From Acidobacteriota bacterium (GTDB lineage: Bacteria > Acidobacteriota > Vicinamibacteria > Vicinamibacterales > CAVVIG01): a DNA stretch of 6,126 nucleotides. The notes below the pieces were generated by a model, which was not told the DNA's origin, did no database searches, and was given only the letters and a program-made list of their open reading frames with translations. The stretch covers positions 1 through 6,126 of the forward strand of contig QHWL01000111.1 in NCBI GenBank assembly GCA_003222555.1. The letters are read 5' to 3'. This document shows, one piece after another, positions 1 to 5,976 of the stretch (positions are counted from its first letter, which is position 1; each line of letters opens with the position of its first letter). Both the position numbers and the translations under genes were made by a program.

Positions 1-181
1 TGTCGTTGGTCCAATATCCCTGCAGATCTGGTTGACCCGCCGGAGTGCGTGGCATCGTCCAGGGCTTCGCGGCCTGCGGCGTGGCGCTGGCACCTCGGCG
101 GGCGACCGCCGTCGGCGCCAGCGACAGGACTCCGGTTACGATCGCGAGTGCGGCCGGTACGGCGAAATCTCGACGGCCCAT
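1..181 (-). CDS. Secreted protein, N-terminal part only (acidobacterial PRTPxGQPDLQGxWTN family)
   Basis: Reading the minus strand from the ATG at 181-179 gives 60 open codons to the window edge, so the gene is cut by the window and its C-terminus is not visible. The ATG has a good ribosome binding site (GGAGG at 187-191, 5 nt spacing). Residues 1-28 look like an export signal: MGRRDF, then a hydrophobic stretch (residues 7-23), then APTAVA before Arg-Arg, giving a likely signal-peptidase site near residue 28. Residues 41-60 carry the motif WTMPRTPAGQPDLQGYWTND. I recall this type of motif just after the signal peptide in a large family of secreted proteins of unknown function in Acidobacteriota; that is memory, not a search. 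A promoter lies 46-74 nt upstream of the start codon, so the gene is probably transcribed separately from the cyclase gene. I assign no biochemical function. Confidence 0.82.
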   Translation of the reverse strand, partial: MGRRDFAVPAALAIVTGVLSLAPTAVARRGASATPQAAKPWTMPRTPAGQPDLQGYWTND

Positions 182-226
182 CGGAGCCTCCAAATCTGCG
201 CGATCGCTTGCCCGAATACTGAAAGA

Positions 227-255
227 ACCATACAGCCGACCACGTTCAGCGTCAA
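227..255 (-). promoter_or_regulatory. Sigma70-like promoter for the left-edge secreted protein gene
   Basis: On the minus strand TTGACG (250-255) is followed after exactly 17 nt by TATGGT (227-232). The -35 box matches five of six consensus bases and the -10 box four of six. Transcription would start near 220, leaving a leader of about 39 nt that contains the GGAGG ribosome binding site. The site lies just downstream of the possible terminator of the preceding operon, which fits a new transcription unit. Confidence 0.6.
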
Positions 256-262
256 CCGACCC

Positions 263-289
263 GACCTACGAGACCTACCTGACCCACGC
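263..289. repeat. Three tandem 9-nt units (GACCTACxx)
   Basis: Three consecutive 9-nt units are visible: GACCTACGA (263-271), GACCTACCT (272-280) and GACCCACGC (281-289). In one plus-strand frame they read as a degenerate TY(E/L)T peptide pattern. The array is intergenic and next to a second, different repeat of the same 9-nt period at 307-381. The period is clear, but three short units could be a remnant of a longer array. Confidence 0.6.
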
Positions 290-290
290 G

Positions 291-384
291 AAAAAAACGA
301 CGTTTGAACGCAGAGCTCGCAGAGCACGCTGAGAAATCCTTGGGCATTTCTTCTCTGCGGCCTTTCCGCGGTCTCTGCGTTGAA
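291..384 (-). terminator. Possible rho-independent terminator of the aldolase-cyclase operon
   Basis: Reading the minus strand after the cyclase stop codon (407-405), the large inverted repeat (384-304) can fold into a long imperfect hairpin and is followed, six bases later, by seven consecutive T residues (complement of A291-A297). That order suits transcription termination. Against it, the stem is long and interrupted and the T tract is not directly adjacent, so the repeat may be there for unrelated reasons. Confidence 0.4.
304..384. repeat. Imperfect inverted repeat built from 9-nt CGCAGAG units
   Basis: The left arm holds three 9-nt units: AACGCAGAG (307-315), CTCGCAGAG (316-324) and CACGCTGAG (325-333). 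The right arm holds the complementary type: CTCTGCGGC (353-361), a degenerate 11-nt unit (362-372) and CTCTGCGTT (373-381). Outer pairing of 304-315 with 373-384 covers 12 positions with one mismatch, and CGCAGAG (318-324) pairs perfectly with CTCTGCG (353-359). I recall similar CGCAGAG-type intergenic palindromes, often mistranslated as NAE(T/H)AE peptides, dispersed in Acidobacteriota and some other environmental genomes; copy number here cannot be tested from one window. The element ends 20 nt beyond the cyclase stop codon. Confidence 0.72.
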
Positions 385-404
385 CGTGATTTGTTTACAG
401 TTTC

Positions 405-1403
405 TCAAAACACGGCCACCGGATTGAGCGGCGAGCCGGTGCCGCCCTTTATCGGCAGCGGCGCGGCCGTCAGCAGGAACTGCCACCGGTTGCGCGCGGC
501 GGCCGCGTCGGCCAGCGCCTCGAGATCGCAGTTGTCGAACAGATGCACGCCCAGACTGACCAGAACGAAATCGTGCACGGATCCGGGCGGATCTGAAGGC
601 GCGACACCCTGCGGGTGATCGCTCCCCAACAAGGCGATGTCGCGTTGTTTCAGCCAGGGAATGACCGACGTATCGAGCCCGGCGGCCTTGCCGGCCCGGC
701 CGCGGAGATACGGGCCGACGGCTTTCCGCCGCGGCCACACCCCGGTGCGAACGAACAAGGCGTCGCCAGCCGACACCTTGACGCCGGCCTTCTTTTCCCA
801 GGCCTCCAGATCCTCCACGTAGATCGGGGTGCCCGGCTCGAGATATGGCACACCCTTGAGCCGCGGAATGTCCAGCAGAATGCCGCGCGTGAAAATTCCG
901 TTCTTGAGGTTGTGGATGGAATTCTTCGCATGGCCGACGTCTTTCATCACCACGTCCTGCTGAGGCGTGTACCCGTTGTAGAACTTACCGTCATAGTTGA
1001 TGTGCGCGAGCGAATCGAGGTGGGTGTGGGCAATGCCGTGGAATGCGACTCCAATCCGGTCGGTTCCGAGTCCAAGCATGGCGTGCTCGTAGGGATTGGG
1101 ATTGTCCACCGCTTTTTCGGTGTCCACGTCTGCGGCGAGCGAGACCGGGAACCCTTCCTTGACGAGTGCGAACGCTTGCCGTCGTTTGGCCGGCGTAATC
1201 AAGTTCAGCGCCCCGATCTGATCGTCCTTGCCCCAGCGTCCCCAGTTCGAGAGCTCGGTCTTCCACCGCTCGTATTGCGCGACGGTGACGGCGTGTCCGG
1301 ATCCGGCGGCCTGTGGAGGCCGGCCGGCTGCCGTCAGGTCGGCAATCGTCGCCAGCGCGGCCAACGTCACCGCGACGAGGAAGCCCGTGCGAAGAATTTT
1401 CAT
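405..1403 (-). CDS. Cyclase-family hydrolase (kynurenine-formamidase-like), exported
   Basis: The 332-residue product belongs to the cyclase family (metal-dependent hydrolases including kynurenine formamidase). Residues 6-26 form a hydrophobic signal-like segment ending ATIADLTAAG, so an exported protein is likely. The family motif is at 126-134 (HTHLDSLAH); His128, Asp130 and His134 are the expected metal/catalytic positions. The His usually four residues before the motif His is not at that spacing, but His122 and His126 are close. Residues 257-266 (ALLGSDHPQG) and the C-terminal GGTGSPLNPVAVF are typical of a bacterial subgroup of larger cyclase-family proteins, about 300-340 residues. I chose the ATG at 1403 over an in-frame start at 1433 because the latter lies inside the upstream gene and the former has AAAGG/AGGG upstream. 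The start is 7 nt after the aldolase stop, implying translational coupling. The substrate is unknown; a cyclic amide, lactone or formamide is possible. Confidence 0.9.
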   Translation of the reverse strand: MKILRTGFLVAVTLAALATIADLTAAGRPPQAAGSGHAVTVAQYERWKTELSNWGRWGKDDQIGALNLITPAKRRQAFALVKEGFPVSLAADVDTEKAVDNPNPYEHAMLGLGTDRIGVAFHGIAHTHLDSLAHINYDGKFYNGYTPQQDVVMKDVGHAKNSIHNLKNGIFTRGILLDIPRLKGVPYLEPGTPIYVEDLEAWEKKAGVKVSAGDALFVRTGVWPRRKAVGPYLRGRAGKAAGLDTSVIPWLKQRDIALLGSDHPQGVAPSDPPGSVHDFVLVSLGVHLFDNCDLEALADAAAARNRWQFLLTAAPLPIKGGTGSPLNPVAVF

Positions 1404-1410
1404 GATCGCC

Positions 1411-2376
1411 CTACCTTTCTCCGAGAAGGGCACGCCCTGCGGTTATGACGGGAACCGTCGAGCGAATAATGTTCCACCCTTCCTTGACCCGCTTCGCCAG
1501 ATCATTCGCGGTATTGGCGGTAATGGCGCACGCGATCTTGTGAGCCTTGCACGCGCTCAACACCTTCTGAAATCCTGCCTCCACCTCCGGCGAACCCGGG
1601 CGAACGCCCATCGAGTGGGTCAAATCGTTGCCGACCCCCAGGAAGAGCGCGCCGACGCCCGGCGTCGACGCGATGGCATCAAGGTTCTCCAAGCCTTCCA
1701 CCGACTCGATCATGAGCATCGCCAACAGGTCGCCTTCAGGATTGAGCGGCCAGAGGTCGGCGTGACGTTCATATTCATCACCGCTGATCCCCCAGAGCCA
1801 GGTGGCGTTTGCCGGACCCGCCCCACGAATGCCGGCCGGCTGGTAGATTTTCGATCCCTTCAGTTGCGGGTACCGCATGGTCTTGACGGCAAACAAGGCC
1901 TGCTCTCGCGTGTCGACGCCGTTGAAGATGACCCCGTGCAGCCCGATGTCGAGCGCCTGTTTGACGACCCATTGCGACTGATCGGCTTCCGGCGGAAAGC
2001 GCGCGAACAGCGCGACGTTGGGCTGCAGGTTGCCCTTCTTGAGGATCGTCGCCTTGTCTGTCATTCCCATCAGGAACATGTGCAGCGCGGGAAAATCCAA
2101 CGGGTTGTGTTCCAGGTCGGCGTAGATGAAGTCGACGGGCGCGCGCGCGACCTCCCGGGCGTAGACGAGCGACAGATCACCAGTGTTGAGCCCGTAAACG
2201 GTTTTTCCCTCCGCGAGCTTGGCTATCACCGGGTTCAAGTGCAGCGGCTTTTGCTGGGCCACCGGCAGGCTGGGCGTCAAGAGGAGCGCTGCCAAGACAA
2301 TGCCTGCCAAGGCTACCAGCCGCATCGGACCGTTATGGAACGATCGCAGAGACGAGTGTCGCAGCGGGTTCAGCAT
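1411..2376 (-). CDS. HpcH/HpaI-type aldolase with signal-like N-terminus
   Basis: The 321-residue product matches the HpcH/HpaI aldolase/citrate-lyase-beta family, class II pyruvate-type aldolases that split or join 2-oxo acids at a divalent metal. Compared from memory with E. coli HpaI, the key residues are present: Asp87 and His90 in DLEHNP (catalytic dyad), Arg126 in FARFPPE (pyruvate binding), Glu224 in MIESVEGL and Asp251 in GVGNDLTHSMG (metal ligands); RYP (168-170) and PAGIRGAG (180-187) also match. Residues 19-40 form a hydrophobic segment ending SLPVA before QQ, so the protein is probably exported or membrane-anchored, unlike the cytosolic archetypes. About ten extra residues separate RYP from PAGIRG. 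The start at 2376 is set by AAGGAGA; an internal Met at residue 18 is less likely. It is the first gene of an operon with the cyclase-family gene. The aldol substrate cannot be read from sequence. Confidence 0.9.
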   Translation of the reverse strand: MLNPLRHSSLRSFHNGPMRLVALAGIVLAALLLTPSLPVAQQKPLHLNPVIAKLAEGKTVYGLNTGDLSLVYAREVARAPVDFIYADLEHNPLDFPALHMFLMGMTDKATILKKGNLQPNVALFARFPPEADQSQWVVKQALDIGLHGVIFNGVDTREQALFAVKTMRYPQLKGSKIYQPAGIRGAGPANATWLWGISGDEYERHADLWPLNPEGDLLAMLMIESVEGLENLDAIASTPGVGALFLGVGNDLTHSMGVRPGSPEVEAGFQKVLSACKAHKIACAITANTANDLAKRVKEGWNIIRSTVPVITAGRALLGER

Positions 2377-2383
2377 CGTAGAC

Positions 2384-2390
2384 TCTCCTT
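2384..2390 (-). promoter_or_regulatory. Ribosome binding site fixing the aldolase start
   Basis: AAGGAGA on the minus strand lies 7 nt upstream of the ATG at 2376-2374. This near-perfect Shine-Dalgarno sequence favours the longer product, whose 18-residue N-terminal stretch precedes the hydrophobic segment, over the internal Met codon at 2325. Confidence 0.7.
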
Positions 2391-2407
2391 CCTAATCGTG
2401 AACACGT

Positions 2408-2437
2408 AGTATAGGAGCCTAGAAGTCATCCCATCAA
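2408..2437 (-). promoter_or_regulatory. Sigma70-like promoter of the aldolase-cyclase operon
   Basis: On the minus strand TTGATG (2432-2437) and TATACT (2408-2413) are separated by 18 nt. The -10 box matches five of six consensus bases and the -35 box four of six. Transcription would begin near 2401, giving a leader of about 25 nt that carries the AAGGAGA ribosome binding site. The site sits in the 102-nt gap after the DUF2182 gene; no hairpin-plus-T terminator is visible there, so read-through from upstream is possible. Confidence 0.6.
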
Positions 2438-2478
2438 TGCGGCAGATACGTTCTAACCCAAGGTGCCCCCGTCAACAG

Positions 2479-3273
2479 TCACACCTTCGCCGCAATCAAC
2501 AGAATCCCGACGAGCACCATTACGGCGCCTGCCACGCGCGCAACGACGGTGCCCGCGGGCCCGATCTTCTCGAACAGAACGAAGCCGGTCAGCGCGGCGA
2601 CCCAGACAAGGTTCATCACGCCGACCACAAAGAGCACGCACATCAGCCCCCAGCAGCAGCCGAGGCAGTACGCGCCATGACGCGCGCCCATCTGGAGCGC
2701 ACCGAGCCTTCCGTCGTGCCAGTTCGTCATCAGAAACCCCAATGGACTTCGGCAGTGGGTCAGGCACGCGCCCTTCCACGGGGTCAGCTGATATGCACCG
2801 GCCACAATGAGAATCGCCCCGGCTAGATACGGGCTGGACGTCGCCATGACCGGCGACAGCATCGCCGTCTCGTGCAGCGCCCACTGAGCGAGCGCGGCGC
2901 ACGCGCTGAAGCCGACCCAGACCGTGACGTAGCCGAGCCCGAACATCACCACCGCCATCCGCACGCCACGGTCGCCACGTCCGGCACGCGCTGCCGCGAA
3001 CAGGAGCAACACCGGAGCCGCCGTTCCGGTCATCATGCCGACCATCATGACCGCCCACATGGCGAACGTGAAGAACACGTCGGCCGCCGTCCACGACATG
3101 TCCCTCGTCATGCCCATCTGCGCCATCATCGTGTCGTGCTCCCTGGAGGACGACATCTGACGATCGAGATGAACGAGATATGCCCAGGCCAATGCGCTGA
3201 TGACAACGAGGCAGGTCGAGATGAGGGCGCGGTCGCGGCGGGAGACAGGCGCGACGGCTGATGGGCTATGCAC
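2479..3273 (-). CDS. DUF2182 integral membrane protein (putative metal-binding)
   Basis: The 264-residue product fits the DUF2182 family (PF09948 as I recall), described as predicted metal-binding integral membrane proteins of unknown function. Hydrophobic segments lie near residues 16-35, 62-93, 104-130, 146-164, 200-234 and 244-262, consistent with six or seven helices. Family landmarks are FAMWAVMM (70-77), the loop WKGACLTHCRSP (166-177, Cys170 and Cys174) and GARHGAYCLGCCWGLM (196-211, His199, Cys203, Cys206, Cys207). A Met-rich, acidic/His-bearing loop follows the first helix (MMAQMGM, 49-55). The start is GTG at 3273-3271, overlapping the stop of the DUF1326 gene by 8 nt; no other in-frame start lies between it and the upstream in-frame stop. 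Only a poorly spaced GGCGGAG precedes it, so translation probably depends on coupling. Cys/Met/His content suggests copper or another soft metal, but this is inference. Confidence 0.88.
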   Translation of the reverse strand: MHSPSAVAPVSRRDRALISTCLVVISALAWAYLVHLDRQMSSSREHDTMMAQMGMTRDMSWTAADVFFTFAMWAVMMVGMMTGTAAPVLLLFAAARAGRGDRGVRMAVVMFGLGYVTVWVGFSACAALAQWALHETAMLSPVMATSSPYLAGAILIVAGAYQLTPWKGACLTHCRSPLGFLMTNWHDGRLGALQMGARHGAYCLGCCWGLMCVLFVVGVMNLVWVAALTGFVLFEKIGPAGTVVARVAGAVMVLVGILLIAAKV

Positions 3274-3892
3274 TCCGCCAGGAAAACGGCGCGTACTGTC
3301 CGTTGTTCTTACCGCTCACGTCATCCCACGCCAAGCCGAGAGCATGCACGTGACTCTTGGACGCATGAGCGAGCGCGAAGCGGTTCGCAGCCGGATGGCC
3401 GGTGTTGTCGAGATGGAGCGGCTCGGTTGCGTTAGGGTTCAACCCCATCGCCCCTTCCGCGGCCATGTCGACAAAGCTCCCCGCCTTGACGGACCATTTG
3501 ACGCCGGTGCGGTCGAAGCGGATCGGCGCCGATTCCACCCCGAGCATCTTGCCAACCAATCCAGACAGGGCGGCCATCGGTCCGCCCGCAGCACCGCTGG
3601 CGATCGCCGCGATCGCGTCACGCTGCTCGGACTTGGCCAGGTCGTCGGCGATGACACCGACCGACCAGTTTCCCTTCCCCATCGCCTCCGGCGTCAATCC
3701 GAGGACAATGAACCCGAGGCCGTCGAGCGAGACCGTGCCGTAGCTCCCGCGGTCGATCTGGAACGCCATGGCGAACGTGCATGACCCTTTGCTCGGTCTC
3801 ACCGCCATTTGTGCGGGAAGGCACGGACACACGAAGTCGCAACTGCATGTTTCGTAGTACTGCCCGCTGACCTGCCAGGACGGTGTCGCCAT
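3266..3892 (-). CDS. DUF1326 domain protein with N-terminal CxCxxxCxC cluster
   Basis: The 208-residue product fits the DUF1326 family (PF07040 as I recall) along its whole length. The hallmark is YYETCSCDFVCPC at 12-24, giving Cys16, Cys18, Cys22 and Cys24, with a fifth Cys at 38 in PSKGSC; these could form a metal site. Other family-like parts are GTVSLDGLGF (52-61), GKGNWSVGVIADD (72-84), a Gly/Ala-rich helical middle (93-117) and a C-terminal GKNNGQYAPFSW (194-205). There is no signal peptide or membrane segment, so it is probably cytoplasmic. I prefer the ATG at 3892 to the adjacent GTG at 3895 because GAGG (3900-3903) is 7 nt from the ATG. It overlaps the DUF2182 gene by 8 nt; the two families also co-occur elsewhere by my recollection, which suggests a joint function. 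Biochemical role unknown. Confidence 0.9.
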   Translation of the reverse strand: MATPSWQVSGQYYETCSCDFVCPCLPAQMAVRPSKGSCTFAMAFQIDRGSYGTVSLDGLGFIVLGLTPEAMGKGNWSVGVIADDLAKSEQRDAIAAIASGAAGGPMAALSGLVGKMLGVESAPIRFDRTGVKWSVKAGSFVDMAAEGAMGLNPNATEPLHLDNTGHPAANRFALAHASKSHVHALGLAWDDVSGKNNGQYAPFSWRSA

Positions 3893-3894
3893 CA

Positions 3895-3903
3895 CTCCAC
3901 CTC
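3895..3903 (-). promoter_or_regulatory. Ribosome binding site of the DUF1326 gene
   Basis: The minus strand reads GAGGTGGAG directly before the GTG-ATG start pair. GAGG at 3900-3903 is 7 nt from the ATG (3892) but only 4 nt from the GTG (3895), which favours the ATG. Confidence 0.55.
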
Positions 3904-3916
3904 GCCTTTCGGGCCA

Positions 3917-3922
3917 ATTATA
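3917..3922 (-). promoter_or_regulatory. Perfect -10 box (TATAAT) upstream of the DUF1326-DUF2182 pair
   Basis: TATAAT on the minus strand lies 24 nt upstream of the DUF1326 start codon inside the palindrome AATTATAATT (3916-3925), an AT island in otherwise GC-rich DNA. No good -35 box is found 16-18 nt upstream (CGCACA at 17 nt), so it may depend on an activator or be weaker than the -10 box suggests. Because the element is palindromic, TATAAT is also present on the plus strand, but no plus-strand gene follows. Confidence 0.45.
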
Positions 3923-3970
3923 ATTCGGAACGGGCGATGTGTGCGGTGAACACAGCCGGGCGCACGCCTC

Positions 3971-5878
3971 TCAGCGAGCCACCGCATCAGGCAGCGTCTG
4001 CGCGATGGCTAACGTCGCCCAGCTGGTGGCCGCGGTGGAAATCCATTGATGTCTGCCAAACGGAAACCCGCTTTCGAAATACCGCTGCACGGGAAACGAA
4101 TGCGTTCTCACGAGCCAGGTACCGTCCTGATACTGCGAACCGAGCAGGAACGCCACGCCTTTGCGATACGCTTGGTCGGTGGAGCGCACACCCGCGACGT
4201 GCAGCGCAAACAGGGACAATCCCGTCGCGTAGGCATCCGGTTCGGTACGAGCAAACTGGGACCAACCGCCGCGTGCGTCCTGCTGAGCACGAATGTCGCG
4301 TATGGCGGCCTCGACACGAGACCGCGGCGCATCGGTCCACACAAGACCCATCAGCTGCATCCCGCGCTCTTCCGCCGATTTCGGCTCCGCCGCAAGCAAC
4401 CACTGCCGGGCTCTTCGCAGGCTTTCCTTCGTCTGGTTCTTACGACCGGGGAGCGGATACGAGATCAACCCGCCGGCGGCCATCGCGGTGTGGCTGATCG
4501 TGCTGTATTCAGAGGGTGGGCGGTTGACACCGTTGCCAAGCCAGCTCCCGTCCGGCATCTGCCGAGCGATGAGCCCATGGGTCATTGTCGCCGTCACCAT
4601 GTCGGGCGGATGACCGGCTGCCGCGAGCGCCCTTTGCACGTAGCCCACGGTAAGCGCTTCGCCGCCGACCGCCGTGTCTCCCAACATCACCCGAGGGGCG
4701 GCGCTCTTGAAGAACGTCAGCATGTCATCGAGATTCCGGCGCGCCCGTTCCTGGTCGATCTCGATGCCCTTCCGCCTCGCGGTGGCAGCGGCAATAGCCG
4801 GCATGGCGTTGTGGTGACAGGAAATGCAGGTCGCCTTTCCGCGGAACAATGGAGCGACGTCGAGCAGTCGCGCCACGCTTCTGTTCAAGGAGATTCGCGG
4901 ATCGGCGATGCCGCCTTTTGCGGGCGGCGCGATCTCCTCTTGCCGCGGTCCGTTGCCCCGGGTCGCGCCATGCTGCTCCAGTACTGCAATCTTGGCTCGA
5001 TCCCCTTTGTACATCGCCCAGTCGAGCGGCGACTCGCCTTCCGTCGTCCGCACATTGGGGTCCGCGCCGCGATCGAGCAGCAGCCTGAGCGTGTCGGCGC
5101 CTCCCCGCTCTGACGCGACCGCCGTCAGCAGCGGGGTTCTCCCATACTGGGCGGCATTGCTCGCGTTGACGTTTGCACCCAACTCGATCCAACGATCAAG
5201 CAAAACAGCCGGTTGCCAGTTGGCAACGGTGACCAATAGATCTGGAGTCGGGCTTAGTCCTTTCGACATCAAGTAGTCGGTGGTCGGCCGATCGTAGCGG
5301 GCAAGGCCCACGCGTCGCGCGGCCGGCGAGAGCGCGTTCGGATCGAGCCCTTTCTCAACCAGGAAGCGAACGACTTCCACGTCCGCAGATCGCACGGCCA
5401 GCGCTAGTGCCGTCGTGCCTGCGCGGTCCTGCGCGCGGAGGTCGGCCCCGCGAGCCAAGAGCAGCCGCAGCACCTCCATCGTTCCAGGATATGCGGCGGC
5501 CACGAGCAGCGGCGTCCGCTCCGAGTCGGACCGCGCGTTGACGTTGGCACCATGTGCCAGCAGAAGGCGGACCTTTTCCACGTCAGGAACGGCCCACATC
5601 AGCGCGGTGGCACCCGAGGCGTCGGCCCGATTCGGGTCGGCACCGTGTTTCAGGAGGAGCTCGACCGTTTTTGCATCAGCAAACACCGTGGCCGTCATCA
5701 ACGCCGAGATGCCCTCTGCGTCGACGACGTTCGGGCTCACGCCGCTGCTGAGCACGCGTTCGACTTCGCCGGCAGCACCGCGCTGCAGAGCCGCAAAAAG
5801 CGCTTCGCGAGAGGCATCGGTTTGCGCTGACACCGCGACGACGAACAACGCGAGAAGAGACATTCGAAAGAACATCAT
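3971..5878 (-). CDS. Exported ankyrin-repeat protein with CxxCH motif and squalene-cyclase-like toroid domain
   Basis: The 635-residue product combines three parts. Residues 1-19 are a signal peptide (MMFFRMSLLALFVVAVSAQ). Residues about 25-306 are roughly nine ankyrin repeats; clear copies contain VELLLKHGADPN (72-83), VRLLLAHGANVN (103-114), LRLLLARGADL (137-147) and LRLLLDRGADPN (264-275), while those near 185-240 are degenerate. After a linker, ATCISCHHNAMP (349-360) holds one CxxCH haem-c-type motif (Cys351, Cys354, His355). Residues about 375-630 are helical with repeated aromatic/Gly motifs (MPDGSW 441-446, DARGGWSQF 534-542, QDGTW 584-588) as in alpha-toroid terpene cyclase/prenyltransferase folds; the DxDD cyclisation motif is absent, so a binding role is more likely than squalene cyclisation. 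Start: two ATGs in tandem at 5878 and 5875 behind GAGG (5884-5887). It probably acts in the periplasm, where haem would be attached. The gene appears to be transcribed alone. Confidence 0.88.
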   Translation of the reverse strand: MMFFRMSLLALFVVAVSAQTDASREALFAALQRGAAGEVERVLSSGVSPNVVDAEGISALMTATVFADAKTVELLLKHGADPNRADASGATALMWAVPDVEKVRLLLAHGANVNARSDSERTPLLVAAAYPGTMEVLRLLLARGADLRAQDRAGTTALALAVRSADVEVVRFLVEKGLDPNALSPAARRVGLARYDRPTTDYLMSKGLSPTPDLLVTVANWQPAVLLDRWIELGANVNASNAAQYGRTPLLTAVASERGGADTLRLLLDRGADPNVRTTEGESPLDWAMYKGDRAKIAVLEQHGATRGNGPRQEEIAPPAKGGIADPRISLNRSVARLLDVAPLFRGKATCISCHHNAMPAIAAATARRKGIEIDQERARRNLDDMLTFFKSAAPRVMLGDTAVGGEALTVGYVQRALAAAGHPPDMVTATMTHGLIARQMPDGSWLGNGVNRPPSEYSTISHTAMAAGGLISYPLPGRKNQTKESLRRARQWLLAAEPKSAEERGMQLMGLVWTDAPRSRVEAAIRDIRAQQDARGGWSQFARTEPDAYATGLSLFALHVAGVRSTDQAYRKGVAFLLGSQYQDGTWLVRTHSFPVQRYFESGFPFGRHQWISTAATSWATLAIAQTLPDAVAR

Positions 5879-5885
5879 GGTCGCC

Positions 5886-5933
5886 TCACTGGATCACAAC
5901 CAGCGCTGCCCCTTGGGACCCGGGCTGACCCAT
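5886..5933 (-). other. Possible 15-codon leader ORF ahead of the ankyrin gene
   Basis: In the predicted leader, an ATG at 5933-5931 opens a 15-residue frame (MGQPGSQGAALVVIQ) whose TGA (5888-5886) overlaps the GAGG ribosome binding site of the ankyrin gene. Such an arrangement could couple translation, but the ATG has no convincing ribosome binding site and the frame may be chance. Confidence 0.2.
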
Positions 5934-5976
5934 TTGAAAATCTTCGCGCAGGTCGAAGCCCTTGCACGTTGGGCTA

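Noticed and set aside
263..384. Short repeats considered as a CRISPR array
   Set aside because: The units are only 9 nt and directly abutting, with no spacers, and the second array is an inverted rather than a direct repeat.
136..738. 200-codon minus-strand frame running from the cyclase gene through the intergenic repeat
   Set aside because: It is an out-of-frame reading of the cyclase gene fused to the translated palindromic repeat (NAETAE-type peptide), a known source of false gene calls.
1404..1433. Upstream in-frame start for the cyclase-family protein at 1433
   Set aside because: It would overlap the coding part of the aldolase gene, while the ATG at 1403 has an upstream AAAGG/AGGG and starts directly before the signal peptide.
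1228..2409. 393-codon plus-strand open frame opposite the aldolase and cyclase genes
   Set aside because: It lies antisense to two genes with clear family motifs, has an Arg/Gln/His-rich composition typical of antisense frames in GC-rich DNA, and has no recognisable domain.
3971..4850. C-terminal domain considered as an active squalene-hopene cyclase
   Set aside because: The DxDD acid motif is absent and the domain, about 250 residues, is much shorter than a full two-barrel cyclase; only the fold-type motifs are shared.
4046..5113. 355-codon plus-strand open frame opposite the ankyrin/haem-motif gene
   Set aside because: It is the complement of a gene with strong repeats and motifs; its composition is Arg/His/Pro-rich and nothing in it resembles a protein family.
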